Part shown: positions 43,833 to 53,833 of the stretch, piece after piece
Position numbering within the stretch: position 1 is the stretch's first letter
Layout of the letters: each line of letters opens with the position of its first letter
Assembly (NCBI RefSeq): GCF_025399195.1
Contig: NW_026252179.1
Coordinates: forward strand, 1 to 53,833
Direction of reading: 5' to 3'
Origin: Umbelopsis ramanniana AG
Lineage: Eukaryota; Mucoromycota; Umbelopsidomycetes; Umbelopsidales; Umbelopsidaceae
Length of the DNA: 53,833 nt
Notes under the pieces: generated by a model
What the model was told of the DNA's origin: nothing
Seen by the model: only the letters and a program-made list of their open reading frames with translations
The model's database searches: none
Made by a program: the position numbers and the translations under genes

Positions 43833-46655
43833 CTAGTTCTTATATTCTTGCGATCGCCAAATGTCCCAAAGCTTTCGGCTCAGTGATGGTCCCCAACGTC
43901 GTCGAGGTAAACTGGCTTTTGTAGCATCTTTGGCCAGATTCTGTTCCTCTGAGCAATCGACGCACGTATCAAACGCTTGCATCAGCTGGTGTGGAGTTCG
44001 ATATATTTTTTTAAGCTCGTACGCCTTTTCTGAACTAACGCCCCTGATGTTCAACAAAAACTTTGCAAACATGTCTTCTAATGTAAGGGTGCCTGACTTG
44101 CTATTGAGTTGCGCATAGAGGTTGGAGGTGATCAAATAATTGCCATCAGGGTCATTGGTTCTGTAATGCTTCTTGAGCGCCATGTAATCGGATTTGTCAA
44201 CGGCAGACGATGGGATTTCGAAGATTTCCTGGGCCTAAAAAGCCATCAAAGTCAGACCGCATATCTGGGGAATACACATTCTATAGCACAGGCTTACCTC
44301 GTAGTCCTTTTTCAATGCGTTCGTTAACCTTTCTAAATAATCAATCGTTTCATCAATGGAGGCGGTATGTTTGACGAAAAATCCATCGACCACTTGTGTG
44401 GATGCTAATGCCGTCTGCACTGCTTGTTGGCCGAACCGAATGGCTTCATCCATATTGAATTCTTCAATGACATAAAACACTTGCTTTGCTGCCGACTTTT
44501 TCAGTCGATACTAATGTTGATCCATGTTAGTTCGAAAACACAATTTAAAACCTGCATATGGTCGCTTGTTACCTTTTGTTCTTTGAAGCGGCCATCCTTA
44601 ATACTTGATACCAAGTCATCCATACGCTTGCGTTCCAGCACCATGTCCAAGAACAGCTCATCCACCGGACCATCATCTGTGCACTGTCGCGCAACCCATA
44701 TAGCATCACCCAATTCCAAGGAGCGAACGTCAACAGTAACGTTTCTCTGATGTAGCATGTCCCGCATGTAATCACGATCCCGTCTGGATTTGATCTCTCG
44801 AGAATCTAGCACAAGGACGACTTCAAATGAGCCGGGCGGATAACTGCGGCATTGAATGGCACTGAAGTCTCGCGTTGTTTCAGGTGCAGACATCTGAGAT
44901 AATGTGGCTGCGCCTGGATCGAGCTGTGAAAGTGGTTGACTGTTGGCATAAGCAGATGTATTCGAGATTTGGGATTGTTGAGTAAGATTCTGTGAGTTGT
45001 TGGCGTCGAGAACATCGTCATATTCGGACGCTGCATAATCTGTTGCAGACTTTTGTGAGTAAGCCTCTGGCTCGTATTGCAAAGTCCACAGATCGTCACT
45101 TGATAGTTCTTGTATACCAGGCTGACCATCATCTTCAATATCAGCTCTCAAAGCGGAAACTTGTAAAGTGTGAACGCTTATAGGCTTGTTTGGTGTTGTT
45201 GGTATATCGTGCGGACCCAAACCGGGACATGATGAATCAGCTACATGCTCTTTTAAAAAGCCACAAGCGAAACCGTTGCCTATTGCATTTGTCATTTTAA
45301 CGTTGGAGGCGAATGAATGGCTCTCTTGTGATGTATGGTATTTAATTTTATACAGGATGCTGAAGTTCATATCGTCTACATGGATTGCTGCGTTACGGGA
45401 TTTCGATACATGTTGTCCTTCGCCGTCTAAATAAGTGTACCAGAACTGTTCAAACCGAGGAACATCGCTAGTCGTTGCAGCCTTGTTGGTATTGGTCGTA
45501 ATATCAGACAGAATGACTTCGTTTTCATCGTGAGCCAATAAGATGGTTCCCGAATTGATCAAATCCGTCTCATCTTCATCGGATGATATAACGTAGGGTT
45601 CCTGTTGAGATGGCTGTATACTCCTAGATGAAATTTGCGTCGCTGAACTTGTTGTAAGCGCAATGGGGTGTCTGCTTGGAGTCCCTATGACAGATGCTTC
45701 TAAAACCGGTTCTATTCTCAGTGGCGTCGTACGTTCGTCTTCCTGTCTGCTATCCGGTTGAGAGGATTGCAGATTGGTTGAGGTGGACGGTTCGCTGGCG
45801 GAAGCCATCTGTGACCGCTGAGATCCTTTTCCAGAAGCTCGTGCAAGTTGTTCCGCCATAGCCTTCCCAGTATCAGTAAGGGAATACCGAGGGGGACTAC
45901 TTTGTTTCCAAACATATCCTTTTTCCAAGAGTGTTTTTATACTGACCCAAGCTGTATAGCCCCTCCCAGCTTCTGCCATATCGAAGGAGGAATCGCAGTA
46001 TTTCTGACCAGCAGCAACGATTTCCTCTTTCGACAGCCGATTTATACCACTTTCTTCGCTCTCATAAAGCGTCAACATAATAGCGTAAGCTCCTGAACGA
46101 AATCGTGGAACATAGGTTGACTGTTTTCGTTTCTGGCGGGGTCGACTTTGTGAGCTTTCCGAAACCTCGCCATCACCTTGAGTTCCAGTGCTGATCTGGT
46201 CATGGTTGCGTTTTCCCGAAGCTGTAAAGTACGCACATAGCCAATTGATGTTAAGTCGATGCTTCGCGTCAAATATACATAGAAGCGCTGCTTACGTTTG
46301 ACACGTTCTGGCATTGGTATTCCATTTGCTTTACAGTGTGCAGTCATACGTTTCTCGAGTTTCAGCGCAAGACCTTTCCCGATACCGTGGAGTTTCTCGG
46401 CTTCTGAAGGATGTTGAAAGGGTGTAGGGTGGACGAGCATCGACGCATACGCCTGTGTTTTATAAATGGTATGAGAGATGGCATGGCATGCTGTGAATGG
46501 TACGCGTGCAGTTCTTTTTCACTTACCTTTTTGTACGCGAAGTAAGCTTTGCTTTGTATTCCTTGAGCTTTCTCCATCCATTCTTCGAGCCATTCACATA
46601 AAAGTGGATTACCACAGTTCCTGAATCTGCTACTCCCTGGTTCAGATTGTGACAT
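43833..46655 (-). CDS. MUS81: MUS81 structure-specific endonuclease subunit
   Basis: Catalytic subunit of the Mus81-Eme1/Mms4 nuclease that cuts 3' flaps and stalled forks in the nucleus. Five exons (46655-46527, 46452-46296, 46221-44573, 44510-44298, 44234-43833) give 849 residues. An N-terminal HhH region (residues 5-90, with HGIGKGLALKLEKRM) and a winged-helix region (about 130-240, YVPRFRSGAYAIMLTLY then WKQSSPPRYSLTDTG) are followed by a long disordered Ser/Gln-rich linker (about 245-555). The ERCC4 nuclease carries VLVLDSREIKSRRD and VLERKRMDDLVSSI, i.e. the D..ERKxxxD active site. A C-terminal HhH closes the protein. It is about 250 residues longer than usual because of the linker. The Met at 46655 follows an in-frame TTG-started extension that was not used. 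Confidence 0.93.
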
Positions 46656-46785
46656 TTCACTCACATTTGCCTTGGGAAGAATGTAGCCTGGCAACTATGG
46701 GGTTAAAAAATTATGATTTTTTAGAAAATATAAAAAATAAATGCCACTTTCATCCGCGCGCTTCTGAATTCAATAGTTCTATGGC

Positions 46786-48499
46786 CTACGCAAGGTCTTT
46801 CACATCCTTTGACTGTACAAACATTCTATATGCATAATTATTCCAGAGTTCTTCTGAGGTATGTCCTTCACCACCAAGGTCGCGTGCAAGGCTTAACCAA
46901 CTGTCGGTCGATAAATCCTCCATCTTGTAATCCTCCAAAGTATCATACTCGACCTCGTACTCTAGGTAAGGTATATTTGCGTTGTCATTATTGTTATCAT
47001 CTTTGTGACCTTTCCTTGAAGAAAGAACATGATTTTCTCCTTGAAGAATTAACTTTGCGTTATGTTTTGGCTGGTGGGTATTCCAGTGTGTTAAATTGGC
47101 AAACCATTGTGTGTATCCCACCAGGTCGCCAAATGTAGACGCCTTCTCATCTGCCTCATACCGAAAAATTCGAAAGGTTGGGTTCATCTCTGGAATCACC
47201 GACGGGGATATATTAATCACAGCATGATGTACCTTTCCATCATTGACGTAGTTGACGGAACGATAGGAGTCCCGTAGAGCTTTCAGATATTTTGGGATGT
47301 TGCGGTTGATGCTTATAGTATCGTCAGCTAAGGCAGCTTCTTCATGCTGATTACCATGTTTTGTTGTATCTTCATCGCCCAGTATTAGAAAATGATCCAT
47401 GTTTAGGTGGCCATACAAATGGCCAGATATGACGCCGTCGTACTTAAGTGCCAGCTTGCTATATTGCCTGTAACAGCTGCTGTAATAAGCTTTGGGAATG
47501 GGAGGTACATGACCAATGATGACAATTTTTGTCCCTTCTTTCTTCGTCTGACGTAGCTGTTTTTGTAGCCATTCTAGTTGTTGATGGCCAGGCGATGATT
47601 TCTTGCTACAGCTGTCAACAGCTGCGTTGGAATTGTAAAAGTACATGGTGTTGAGCGAAATTACTTTGAGATGGTTGGGAACCACGTCGACAGCAAAGTA
47701 ACCTCCTGTAAGAAAGGTCTCATATTGGTCTTTAGGTATGAAAGGCTTCCATATGTCTAAAAATTTCTCAAAAACTCTCTTTCCTTTGTTGCCACCGTAG
47801 AGGATGTTGTGAGGGTATATGTCATTGTTGCCAAACGTTGGAATGATCGGTATTGATTTTTTGGAGGATAGAGGTGATTGCGAAAAGGTATTGTACATGA
47901 GTAATGACATGTTTTTGTTCACATCATATATTTCCTCTTTAGTGCGTCTGAGACTGTTGTCAGAGTCATGTCTATGGAACAATGACGATGAGCATGCCGC
48001 ATTAAACAGTATTGGCGGCACCTAAGGGCTACATACCTTGCACTATCGCCAGTCCAGACAACAAAATCAATTTCATCCCCATGATGGTCCTTGATCCAAT
48101 TCAATGTGGCCATGGCCAACCCCACTGGTGCATCACATGCCCGGTCACCTAGAGGGCCAGCTCCTATGTCAGGGCTCTTTGATTTTTTTTCTTTTTGATG
48201 GCACGCAGTACTAATTTTGCTTCCAGTCATATAAAAGGGATCCACCTACAACCGTAACAACATTAATCGAACGATATTTTGGCATAGTCTTCATCGTACT
48301 GGGTCACTTCACTTACGTGCAGATCTGTAATATGCAAGAATTTAGCCTGTGTATGCGACTCTTTCACGTTAGCATTGTTGTAGTACGAAAAATCCAAAGT
48401 GTTCCGAAAGTAAGATAACATTGTCATATGAAGCAATAGATACAACAGCATGGCTGAAGTGGATATTGCGATAACACTACTACGTTTAGTCACCAGCAT
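46786..48499 (-). CDS. PPN1: Endopolyphosphatase (PPN1-type), calcineurin-like fold
   Basis: Vacuolar enzyme that cleaves inorganic polyphosphate. Three exons (48499-48317, 48245-48037, 47971-46786) give 525 residues. A single hydrophobic helix (about residues 7-31) makes it a type II membrane protein, as in yeast Ppn1. The metallophosphatase motifs are present in order: FLHITDLHVDPFY (intron between H and V), VVWTGDSARHDSD, TFGNNDIYPHN, IIGHVPPI and GHLYGHLN. The CDxP and CxxK cysteine-bearing stretches match endopolyphosphatases rather than sphingomyelinases. The stop lies 131 bp from the MUS81 start on the same strand. Confidence 0.9.
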
Positions 48500-49053
48500 C
48501 TTAGAATACAGCTCGTTTGTGATCGCCCGTTTATAAAGTTAGTTGAAAGTAGCACCCACAACCAGTTGAAAAAAATGAAAAGCAGAGAACAGGCAAATGA
48601 AATGCATAATTAAGCTACCAATTATTATATACCTTTTGTCCCTGAGCAGTACACGACCTCCGCAAATAGATCTTATGATGACGTGAAGCAAGGATAACGT
48701 CGAAGCAAATGTTGAGCATGCCAGTGTGCAGAGTGGTAACCCCATGTGAATACGTGAATGACCGCTGCTTTGGCAAACTGAGTTGAATCTCATGACCTTC
48801 ACAAAGCAACTGTCTCTATGTCTTCAAATGATCGATCGCCTGCCTTCAACATAATAAATAGCATAACCAGACATAAAACGGTCAACGATTTTTACTTTCA
48901 TCAGTATGTTCGTTGCTGGAGCATGACTGTAATGGTGATAATATTGAAGCTCTTCCTTAATAAACTAGGAGTGGCGGGCAAATTTTTATGATGTTTGAAT
49001 TTTACTCAATGCGATATACTGGTCAGTCCACTATCATCAGCTTGCAATTATGT
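48500..49053. other. Intergenic; weak minus-strand frame only
   Basis: An 87-codon minus-strand frame (48539-48802) with two hydrophobic stretches lies upstream of PPN1. It has no family resemblance and most likely is leader or chance sequence. Confidence 0.4.
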
Positions 49054-49592
49054 TTATTGCAATGGTAAATTCATGAAAATTTGATCATGAACATGATATG
49101 GAACAAGCCTAAACGTTTTGCTATAGGTTATACATGCTGGGCCGTTTGAAGATTCACCCCATACTCTCAAAAAGTATATCCCAGGAATTGCTACCGTGGG
49201 ACGTACGTTCAAAGTGATGTTCTTAGATCCTTCTTCTGCTGGTATCTTTCCAATCCACATGTACTCGATCAAACCGGTGAAAGAGAACAGCTCAATCGCA
49301 ACAAACTTGGTTACCAACGAATTTCCAAGCTTCCATTGGACGGTGAGGTTTTCTCCAATCGTATATGTCGTTGTTGGCGGGACGTCCATAGAAGGCTGAC
49401 CACCTTCTGGTGTGATAAGTTCGAATCCTAAGAGTCATTATCCAATTAGTATACGTTGCTTTCTCAATATGGATAGATAGATTAAAGTAAACATAAATAC
49501 GTACCGTTGCAGATTTTGTTTATGTCATGTTTGCTTGAAAGGACGAAAGGTAGGCAGCAAACGAGTAGCAAGATATAATTGCGGATCTTCAT
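49054..49592 (-). CDS. Secreted KRE9/KNH-like Ser-Thr-rich family protein
   Basis: Two exons (49592-49505 and 49427-49054) give 153 residues. Exon 1 codes a signal peptide (KIRNYILLLVCCLPFVLS). The mature part starts with GFELITPEGG and has ENLTVQWKLGNS, IELFSFTGLI and GIYFLRVWGESS, the beta-sandwich pattern (TP..G..w..g....V.W) of the Kre9/KNH N-terminal domain found on many GPI-anchored or secreted wall proteins. No GPI tail or Ser/Thr stalk follows, so the product is probably soluble or wall-bound. N-glycosylation sites NLT and NIT are visible. Confidence 0.75.
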
Positions 49593-50028
49593 TACTGCAT
49601 TGCCTGATAAATGATCGACCTGTTATCAATTGATGAAAAGTTGGCTAAAACAATGGATAGAAACAGAGCAAAGAGAGGTAGTGTTGTCTTTTGCTAGGGT
49701 TTTGTTGAAAATTACATTGGCATAGGCATTTCTGCGAGCTGACTTGTCTCATATTTCAGCCAATCCTATGCAAGCCATGAGTTTGAGAAGACTTTTGGTA
49801 CGCCGACGACTAACGCACGGAAAATTTCCAAGTGGTGCGCTCTTCCACTCCATAATTTTGTGTTCAAATTACCTCTCCCAAAGGCGGGAATGTTCGGTTG
49901 CACACACCATCCCCTCCTGGACAGGTTGATCTCCCGTCCCCTGACCTCCCAACCTAATTATTTTTTAACTCCCATATAGGCTCCAATCCCTTCTTCCTTT
50001 CTCTCTTCATTACTTTTGGCACTTCGTA
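49593..50028. promoter_or_regulatory. Divergent upstream region
   Basis: These 436 bp separate divergent starts. The 70 bp before 50029 are C/T-rich, a usual fungal leader. Nothing else seen. Confidence 0.45.
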
Positions 50029-50724
50029 ATGTCTTTCAGACGCTCGTCATCTATCGCTGTTCGCAGAGAGAAATCTTCGCTGGAGTCTGGAAGTGCTTCG
50101 ATAATAGCAAGACCCCCAAGAAGATCCTCTACATACGGCGTATCAACCCCAATACACTCGCCTGCTTGGTCTGAATCTACGCTCTCTACAGTCAGCACAA
50201 TCGATCCTAGTGATATTATTGATCTACAATCCGAAGCATCGTCTTCTCAGCGCATGAAACGATCGTCCACGGAAGATTCCCTTGCGGCCGTATTAGCGGC
50301 GGCCATTCAAATGTCGTCTGTACCACTCAAGCAAAGATCGAGCCTTTCCACAGGGAGGGCGTCCGTGATCATTTCTTCTCGCACGTCTCAGCAGGATATG
50401 AGTCGACGCGACTCAGATAGCAGTATCTCATCGGATGACTGCTCAAGCCCTAAAACCCCTTCAAGCAAGAGACCATTGTCATCTTACTTTTTCTACGGAA
50501 GTGGCAAAAAGGAGCCACTCTCTCCCGCCATTGAAAATGATACCCCTGCCAGAAGTAGTGAAGTTGAGTCTGTGGAAGAGGATACATTTGGCTTGAAGGA
50601 CCTAGTTGATCGTGGCATCCATGTCAAAGAGATTTACACCACTATGAAGACTATGGTTGTTCCTGATGAAATATTGAATCCTATGCCATCCATAAAGTTA
50701 GAACGGCCACGTTTTGCAAGGTAA
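50029..50724 (+). CDS. Unknown Ser-rich protein with conserved-looking C-terminus
   Basis: A 231-residue frame, unassigned. Residues 1-180 are Ser/Arg-rich and disordered with many RxSS patterns (RRSSS, RRSST, KRSST, KQRSS, SRRDSDSS). The last 50 residues are less biased: TFGLKDLVDRGIHVKEIYTT, then VPDEILNPMPSIKLERPRF, a short folded or binding segment. The stop TAA at 50722 overlaps a good 5' splice site (AAG/GTAAAT at 50721); splicing to the TTTTTAG ending at 50798 would replace the last Arg codon by Arg-Ile-Asn and a new stop at 50806. Either end is possible. Confidence 0.7.
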   Translation: MSFRRSSSIAVRREKSSLESGSASIIARPPRRSSTYGVSTPIHSPAWSESTLSTVSTIDPSDIIDLQSEASSSQRMKRSSTEDSLAAVLAAAIQMSSVPLKQRSSLSTGRASVIISSRTSQQDMSRRDSDSSISSDDCSSPKTPSSKRPLSSYFFYGSGKKEPLSPAIENDTPARSSEVESVEEDTFGLKDLVDRGIHVKEIYTTMKTMVVPDEILNPMPSIKLERPRFAR

Positions 50725-51026
50725 ATAACCACAAAGCCGATTGTAAGCGTGGAAAAAACAATCCATGGCCACCCATCTCACCTTATTATCCTTTTTAGAA
50801 TCAACTAAATATGAGGCCGGTTCCCCTATTTCGATTCTTTGGACGTAGAAAAAAGAAACTACAGCAGTATTCACCCTATAGTGATTTGTATAATTTTAGC
50901 GCGTAAACAAATATATCTCTCGTATTATCAGTACAAAAAATTGAGCCGCATGTCACGTGGCTGCCTAAGCTGAGTCGTGTCTCTTATGTGCTCAGCCGTG
51001 AAAGTACGGTCAGAAGCATTCAAACC
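50725..51026. promoter_or_regulatory. Short intergenic before the mitochondrial gene
   Basis: These 302 bp carry the 3' end of the previous gene and the promoter of the next. A CACGTG at 50956-50961 (within TGTCACGTGGC) is an E-box/CBF1-like site 66 bp upstream of the ATG. Confidence 0.45.
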
Positions 51027-51746
51027 ATGAACACTTTATTGAGACAGACCACCCGTATTGGCTCGGCGAGCAAGGTGTGCAGGCCTCTATCTTTAAGCCG
51101 TGGGTACTCTACGGAAGCGCCAAAGGCTGTCGGTGCTGTGCGAGGGGGGTAAGCATATAGCTTCGCATTCATTCATTCATTCCCAGGTTTTTCTTCCCGT
51201 ACTGACGTCGCGTATAGTCTGTTGGGATTTCTGCTCGGTGTCACTATATCAGGAGGTGTGGGATACTATTACCTTTTGGAAGAGTATAACACCGCTTCAG
51301 CGACTTTGTTGAGCTCAGTACAGGATTTGCAAGCGTCTACCGAAAAGGTAAAGTGTCTCAATAAACGGTTAGCTACCAGTGCATTAGCGAGTATCATAGT
51401 AATGGATGTCAATAGGTGCGAGATTATGCACGACGAATTGAATCAATCGATCGGGATCTATCTAAATTGAAGGAAACAACCGCAACGACACAGCAACTTC
51501 AGGATTTACGAGTCGAATTGAAGAAGCTTTATGTAAGTTGGAGCAGCCACTGGGATTCCATGAAAAGTAGGAGCTGCATGTGTTAACTTGTGCATTTAAT
51601 GTGCATAGGACGCACTCAACATCGAGCATTTGGAACTGAAAACGCATGTTTGGGGCTTGGGTAAGTGCAGTCAGTGGTTTTGAAGATACGAAGTTGATCG
51701 CTGACACACATCCTTAGAACAAGATATCACTCCAAAGGCAAAATAA
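51027..51746 (+). CDS. Uncharacterised mitochondrial single-pass membrane protein with coiled coil
   Basis: Five exons (51027-51148, 51218-51347, 51416-51532, 51609-51660, 51718-51746) give 149 residues. The N-terminus (MNTLLRQTTRIGSASKV, later RPLSLSRGYSTE) is a mitochondrial presequence with a likely cleavage site near RGY/ST. A Gly-rich helix follows (GGLLGFLLGVTISGGVGYYYLL), then EEYNTASATLLSSVQDLQAS and a coiled coil (YARRIESIDRDLSKLK, DLRVELKKL). This pattern of Gly-rich membrane segment, YLL-EEY and coiled coil recurs in uncharacterised fungal mitochondrial proteins, though I cannot name the family. All four introns are short with consensus ends. Confidence 0.8.
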
Positions 51747-52396
51747 AGCGCGCTACATATAAGAGGTCTGTGAAGCTGATAGAAAGACTACTACTGTTAA
51801 TAAAGCCTATCGCATGGATACTTTACGCAAAATCGGTTGATGTGTGCCTGGCAGAGGACAACGAGACTGAGTAGGAAATGTACATCTAGTAAGCTGCTAC
51901 TTTAGGCTACGATGCCGCTTATTAGCTCGCTGCTGAGGATTGAGCCGAAGCTGAAAAGGAATGGTGTAGAGGAGAATGAATGTTGATGTCATAATGCTTG
52001 AGAAGTGAATAGAGAATGATGCCATGTCGAAGGTAAACGTTGTAATGGTCCCTCTATTGGTTTCTCTTATGAGTTGTTACCGTTAACAGTGCAACACGTC
52101 CTAATCTGGTTGCCGCGTTCGCCGGATTTGAAAAGATAAAGAAGGTGACGACGATAGCGCCGGCACAACAGGATATCTTTTGAGTAGACTAAAGCTAATG
52201 AATTATCCGTTCGAGCTATACTAAATTATTGTGCTCATGGTGTGATGTTTCATTGACAATAGCAACTTAAACGCGAATAGTAGCATAAATGTGTGTGACA
52301 TGCCCAAAAAAAAAAAAAAAAAAACTCAAGGAGCTGGTAAGCTCCAACTGTTTGGAAGTCCGCAGATACGCAGCTTATTGATTCTACTGTTTGGCC
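51747..52396. promoter_or_regulatory. Intergenic with A-tract, MTC1 upstream region
   Basis: About 650 bp without a supported gene. The A19 tract at 52306-52324 is listed separately. Nothing else recognised. Confidence 0.5.
52306..52324. repeat. A19 homopolymer in MTC1 promoter
   Basis: Nineteen A in a row lie 73-91 bp before the MTC1 start codon. Poly(dA:dT) tracts of this length keep nucleosomes away from fungal promoters. Confidence 0.7.
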
Positions 52397-53729
52397 ATGT
52401 CGCAACCACCCACTGAAGAAACCAACTCGTCACTCACAGCCGCACAGCAGTTTCTGGATTCAATAGACGCCGATGTCGGTCTATCGTCTGCAAACGACCA
52501 TCCGGATACTGGAGCTGATTCCCAAAAGCCTGCCGATGCCAAGGAGATCATGTCGTTTATCGACGAATGGACATCTGAACCAACTGAAGGCGTGTCAAGC
52601 AAGGAAGAACCAAGTCAACCACAAGTGACAGGAAACAACCTACAAAGAGATATACCTCAAGATAACAATGGCGGATGGGCTTCTTGGGGAAGCTCCCTTT
52701 GGTCACAGGCCAGTGCTGCCGTCAAAGCAGGTACGGATCAAATCAACAAAGTTACACAGGACTCTGAAACGGCCAAGCTATTGGAAGGTCGTGTGAAGGA
52801 TATTCAATCCTTCGTGAATAAGGAAAACATTGGTAAAATAGGTAAAAACTGTCGTTCCTCTATCAAGTCGGGTCATGTCCATTTTCAAAGATTTGATTGT
52901 TTAACAACCCGCCAAACTTTTTTTTTTCTAACCACTGGTTATAGGTAGCGAGCTCCGAACTCTTACGTTGAATGGAGTTAATACATTGCTTGATACTGTT
53001 GCTCCCCCACTTTCGGACGAGGAAATTGTGGAAATCTGGCTAAGCAAGAGCCAGCTTGGCTATCTAGGTTTGGAACAAATCACTTATCGAGCTTGGTCAT
53101 CTGTACTGGAACAGACGGCCACCGGAGATGTCGTCGTTCAGACCGACCAAAATGAGGGTAAAAACGATACCGATGGCGGCGCTTTCACAATAACGCTTCA
53201 CGAAAGCTTGGCAAAAGCTAAAGAGGCTGCTAAAGTATGTTTCAATTTAAAAGAAAACTCAAAAGTTCTTTATTTGTGCGGGTGTTGGGGGGAGAATGAA
53301 GCAGTCGGCAAAGGTATAACCCGGTTTTGTGTTTGCTTTGGAATTCTCACTGATCCCCTGTTTTAATTGTAGGAGGACATCCTAAAGCTGGTAGAAAGAC
53401 ACCCGGCACCCACCTCTACTACAGACACCACCAACCCATCAGAAGGACAGAGTGAAATCAAAATTTGTCCAGTGTATCTCTCCATCCAAGCCAGTAATCT
53501 TGACCTTATGACCGATCAAAATGAACACATGACCCTTACGCTAATGTTGAGTGACCCGAAACATCAATTGGAATTCCACGGTCTCTCTCAAAGTATCCCT
53601 AAAAAATGGTTGGACATTCCTTACGAAGAAAACGAATGGGTGGAGGAGAAATTGGCCAAGGTTTTGAGATTAGCCCTCACTACCATTGCTCAAGAATATG
53701 TTTGGACCCGAATGAATCGTATCGAATAA
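52397..53729 (+). CDS. MTC1: MTC1-family protein (maintenance of telomere capping 1 type)
   Basis: Three exons (52397-52841, 52945-53234, 53373-53729) give 363 residues. The family is conserved in fungi, linked in yeast genetically to telomere capping and localised to COPI-like vesicles; the mechanism is unclear. The N-terminus has QQFLDSIDADVG and EIMSFIDEW; the signature GGWASWGSSLWSQASAAVK follows at about residue 92. LNGVNTLLDTVAPPLSDEEI and GYLGLEQITYRAWSSVLEQ form the central conserved part. EDILKLVERHP and VYLSIQASNLD lead to a C-terminal WLDIPYEENEWVEEKL and LALTTIAQEYVWTRM. Length and order fit yeast Mtc1. Confidence 0.88.
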
Positions 53730-53833
53730 TGGAAGAAGAAAAAAAAAAAAAAAAACAGATATCATGGATGGGTATCGAACCGGAGTTTAGAATATAGCCC
53801 ATTTTTTCTTGTATTTTCTCCAGTTTGGTTTCG
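53730..53833. other. 3' flank of MTC1 with A17 tract
   Basis: An A17 tract at 53739-53755 begins 9 bp after the stop codon. A word resembling a T-arm (GGTATCGAACC at 53770) does not extend to a tRNA. Confidence 0.5.

Noticed and set aside
48539-48802. 87-codon minus-strand frame upstream of PPN1
   Set aside because: No motifs, codon use unlike neighbours, and it sits where the PPN1 leader is expected.
53755-53800. Possible tRNA T arm at the right edge
   Set aside because: GGTTCGATACC appears on the minus strand, but the flanking bases do not pair into a T stem and no acceptor or anticodon arm follows within the window.

Overview
This window is nuclear DNA from a fungus. Its genes are broken by many short introns (about 50-120 nt, GT-AG, often GTAAGT donors), intergenic spaces are short, and the gene set is fungal: Rho1, SDA1, NOG2, MTC1, a HAL4/HAL5-type kinase, a KNH-like cell-wall protein, a con-10-type KGG protein and an endopolyphosphatase. 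Dense introns, a TMEM164 homologue and many AT-rich untranslated regions suggest an early-diverging lineage, probably Mucoromycota, but no single marker in the window fixes the species. All exon joins below were made by hand by matching reading frame, splice consensus and protein family.

Layout. Bases 1-3150 hold a tRNA-Glu(CTC) and a decayed Ty3/gypsy fragment (RNase H tail plus integrase start). Bases 3151-6313 carry a VAP/Scs2 ER tether and a divergent Rho1 GTPase. Bases 6864-13604 are three same-strand genes: D-2-hydroxyglutarate dehydrogenase, a membrane alpha/beta hydrolase and the 60S assembly GTPase NOG2. Bases 14424-17699 hold a small secreted Ser/Ala-rich protein and the 60S factor SDA1. 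Bases 18085-24875 hold a CSC1/OSCA mechanosensitive channel with an apparent one-base frameshift and a HAL-type kinase. Bases 26126-29184 hold an unknown Ser-rich protein, a METTL21-type methyltransferase and a 45-residue gene with a strong TATA box. After a gene-poor 1.8 kb come an arrestin-like adaptor, mitochondrial tRNA 2-thiouridylase and a con-10/KGG stress protein. A tRNA-Met(CAT), directly preceded by a perfect hairpin, leads into an SDS3-like gene, a SAP30-like gene, a truncated TFIIIB B''-like gene and TMEM164. The last 12 kb contain an unknown basic Ser-rich protein, MUS81, PPN1-type polyphosphatase, a KNH-like secreted protein, another Ser-rich unknown, an uncharacterised mitochondrial membrane protein and MTC1.

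How the genes fit together. Most are housekeeping genes with no operon-like logic. Two pairings stand out: NOG2 and SDA1 both act on late pre-60S particles, and the SDS3-like and SAP30-like genes encode two subunits of the same Sin3-type histone deacetylase complex, lying tail to tail within 0.5 kb. I found no CRISPR array, prophage, intact transposon or clearly new multi-gene system. The most unusual items are an in-frame stop immediately before a GPI-like tail (14727-14822), a B''-like protein without its SANT domain, and a tiny apparently highly expressed protein.
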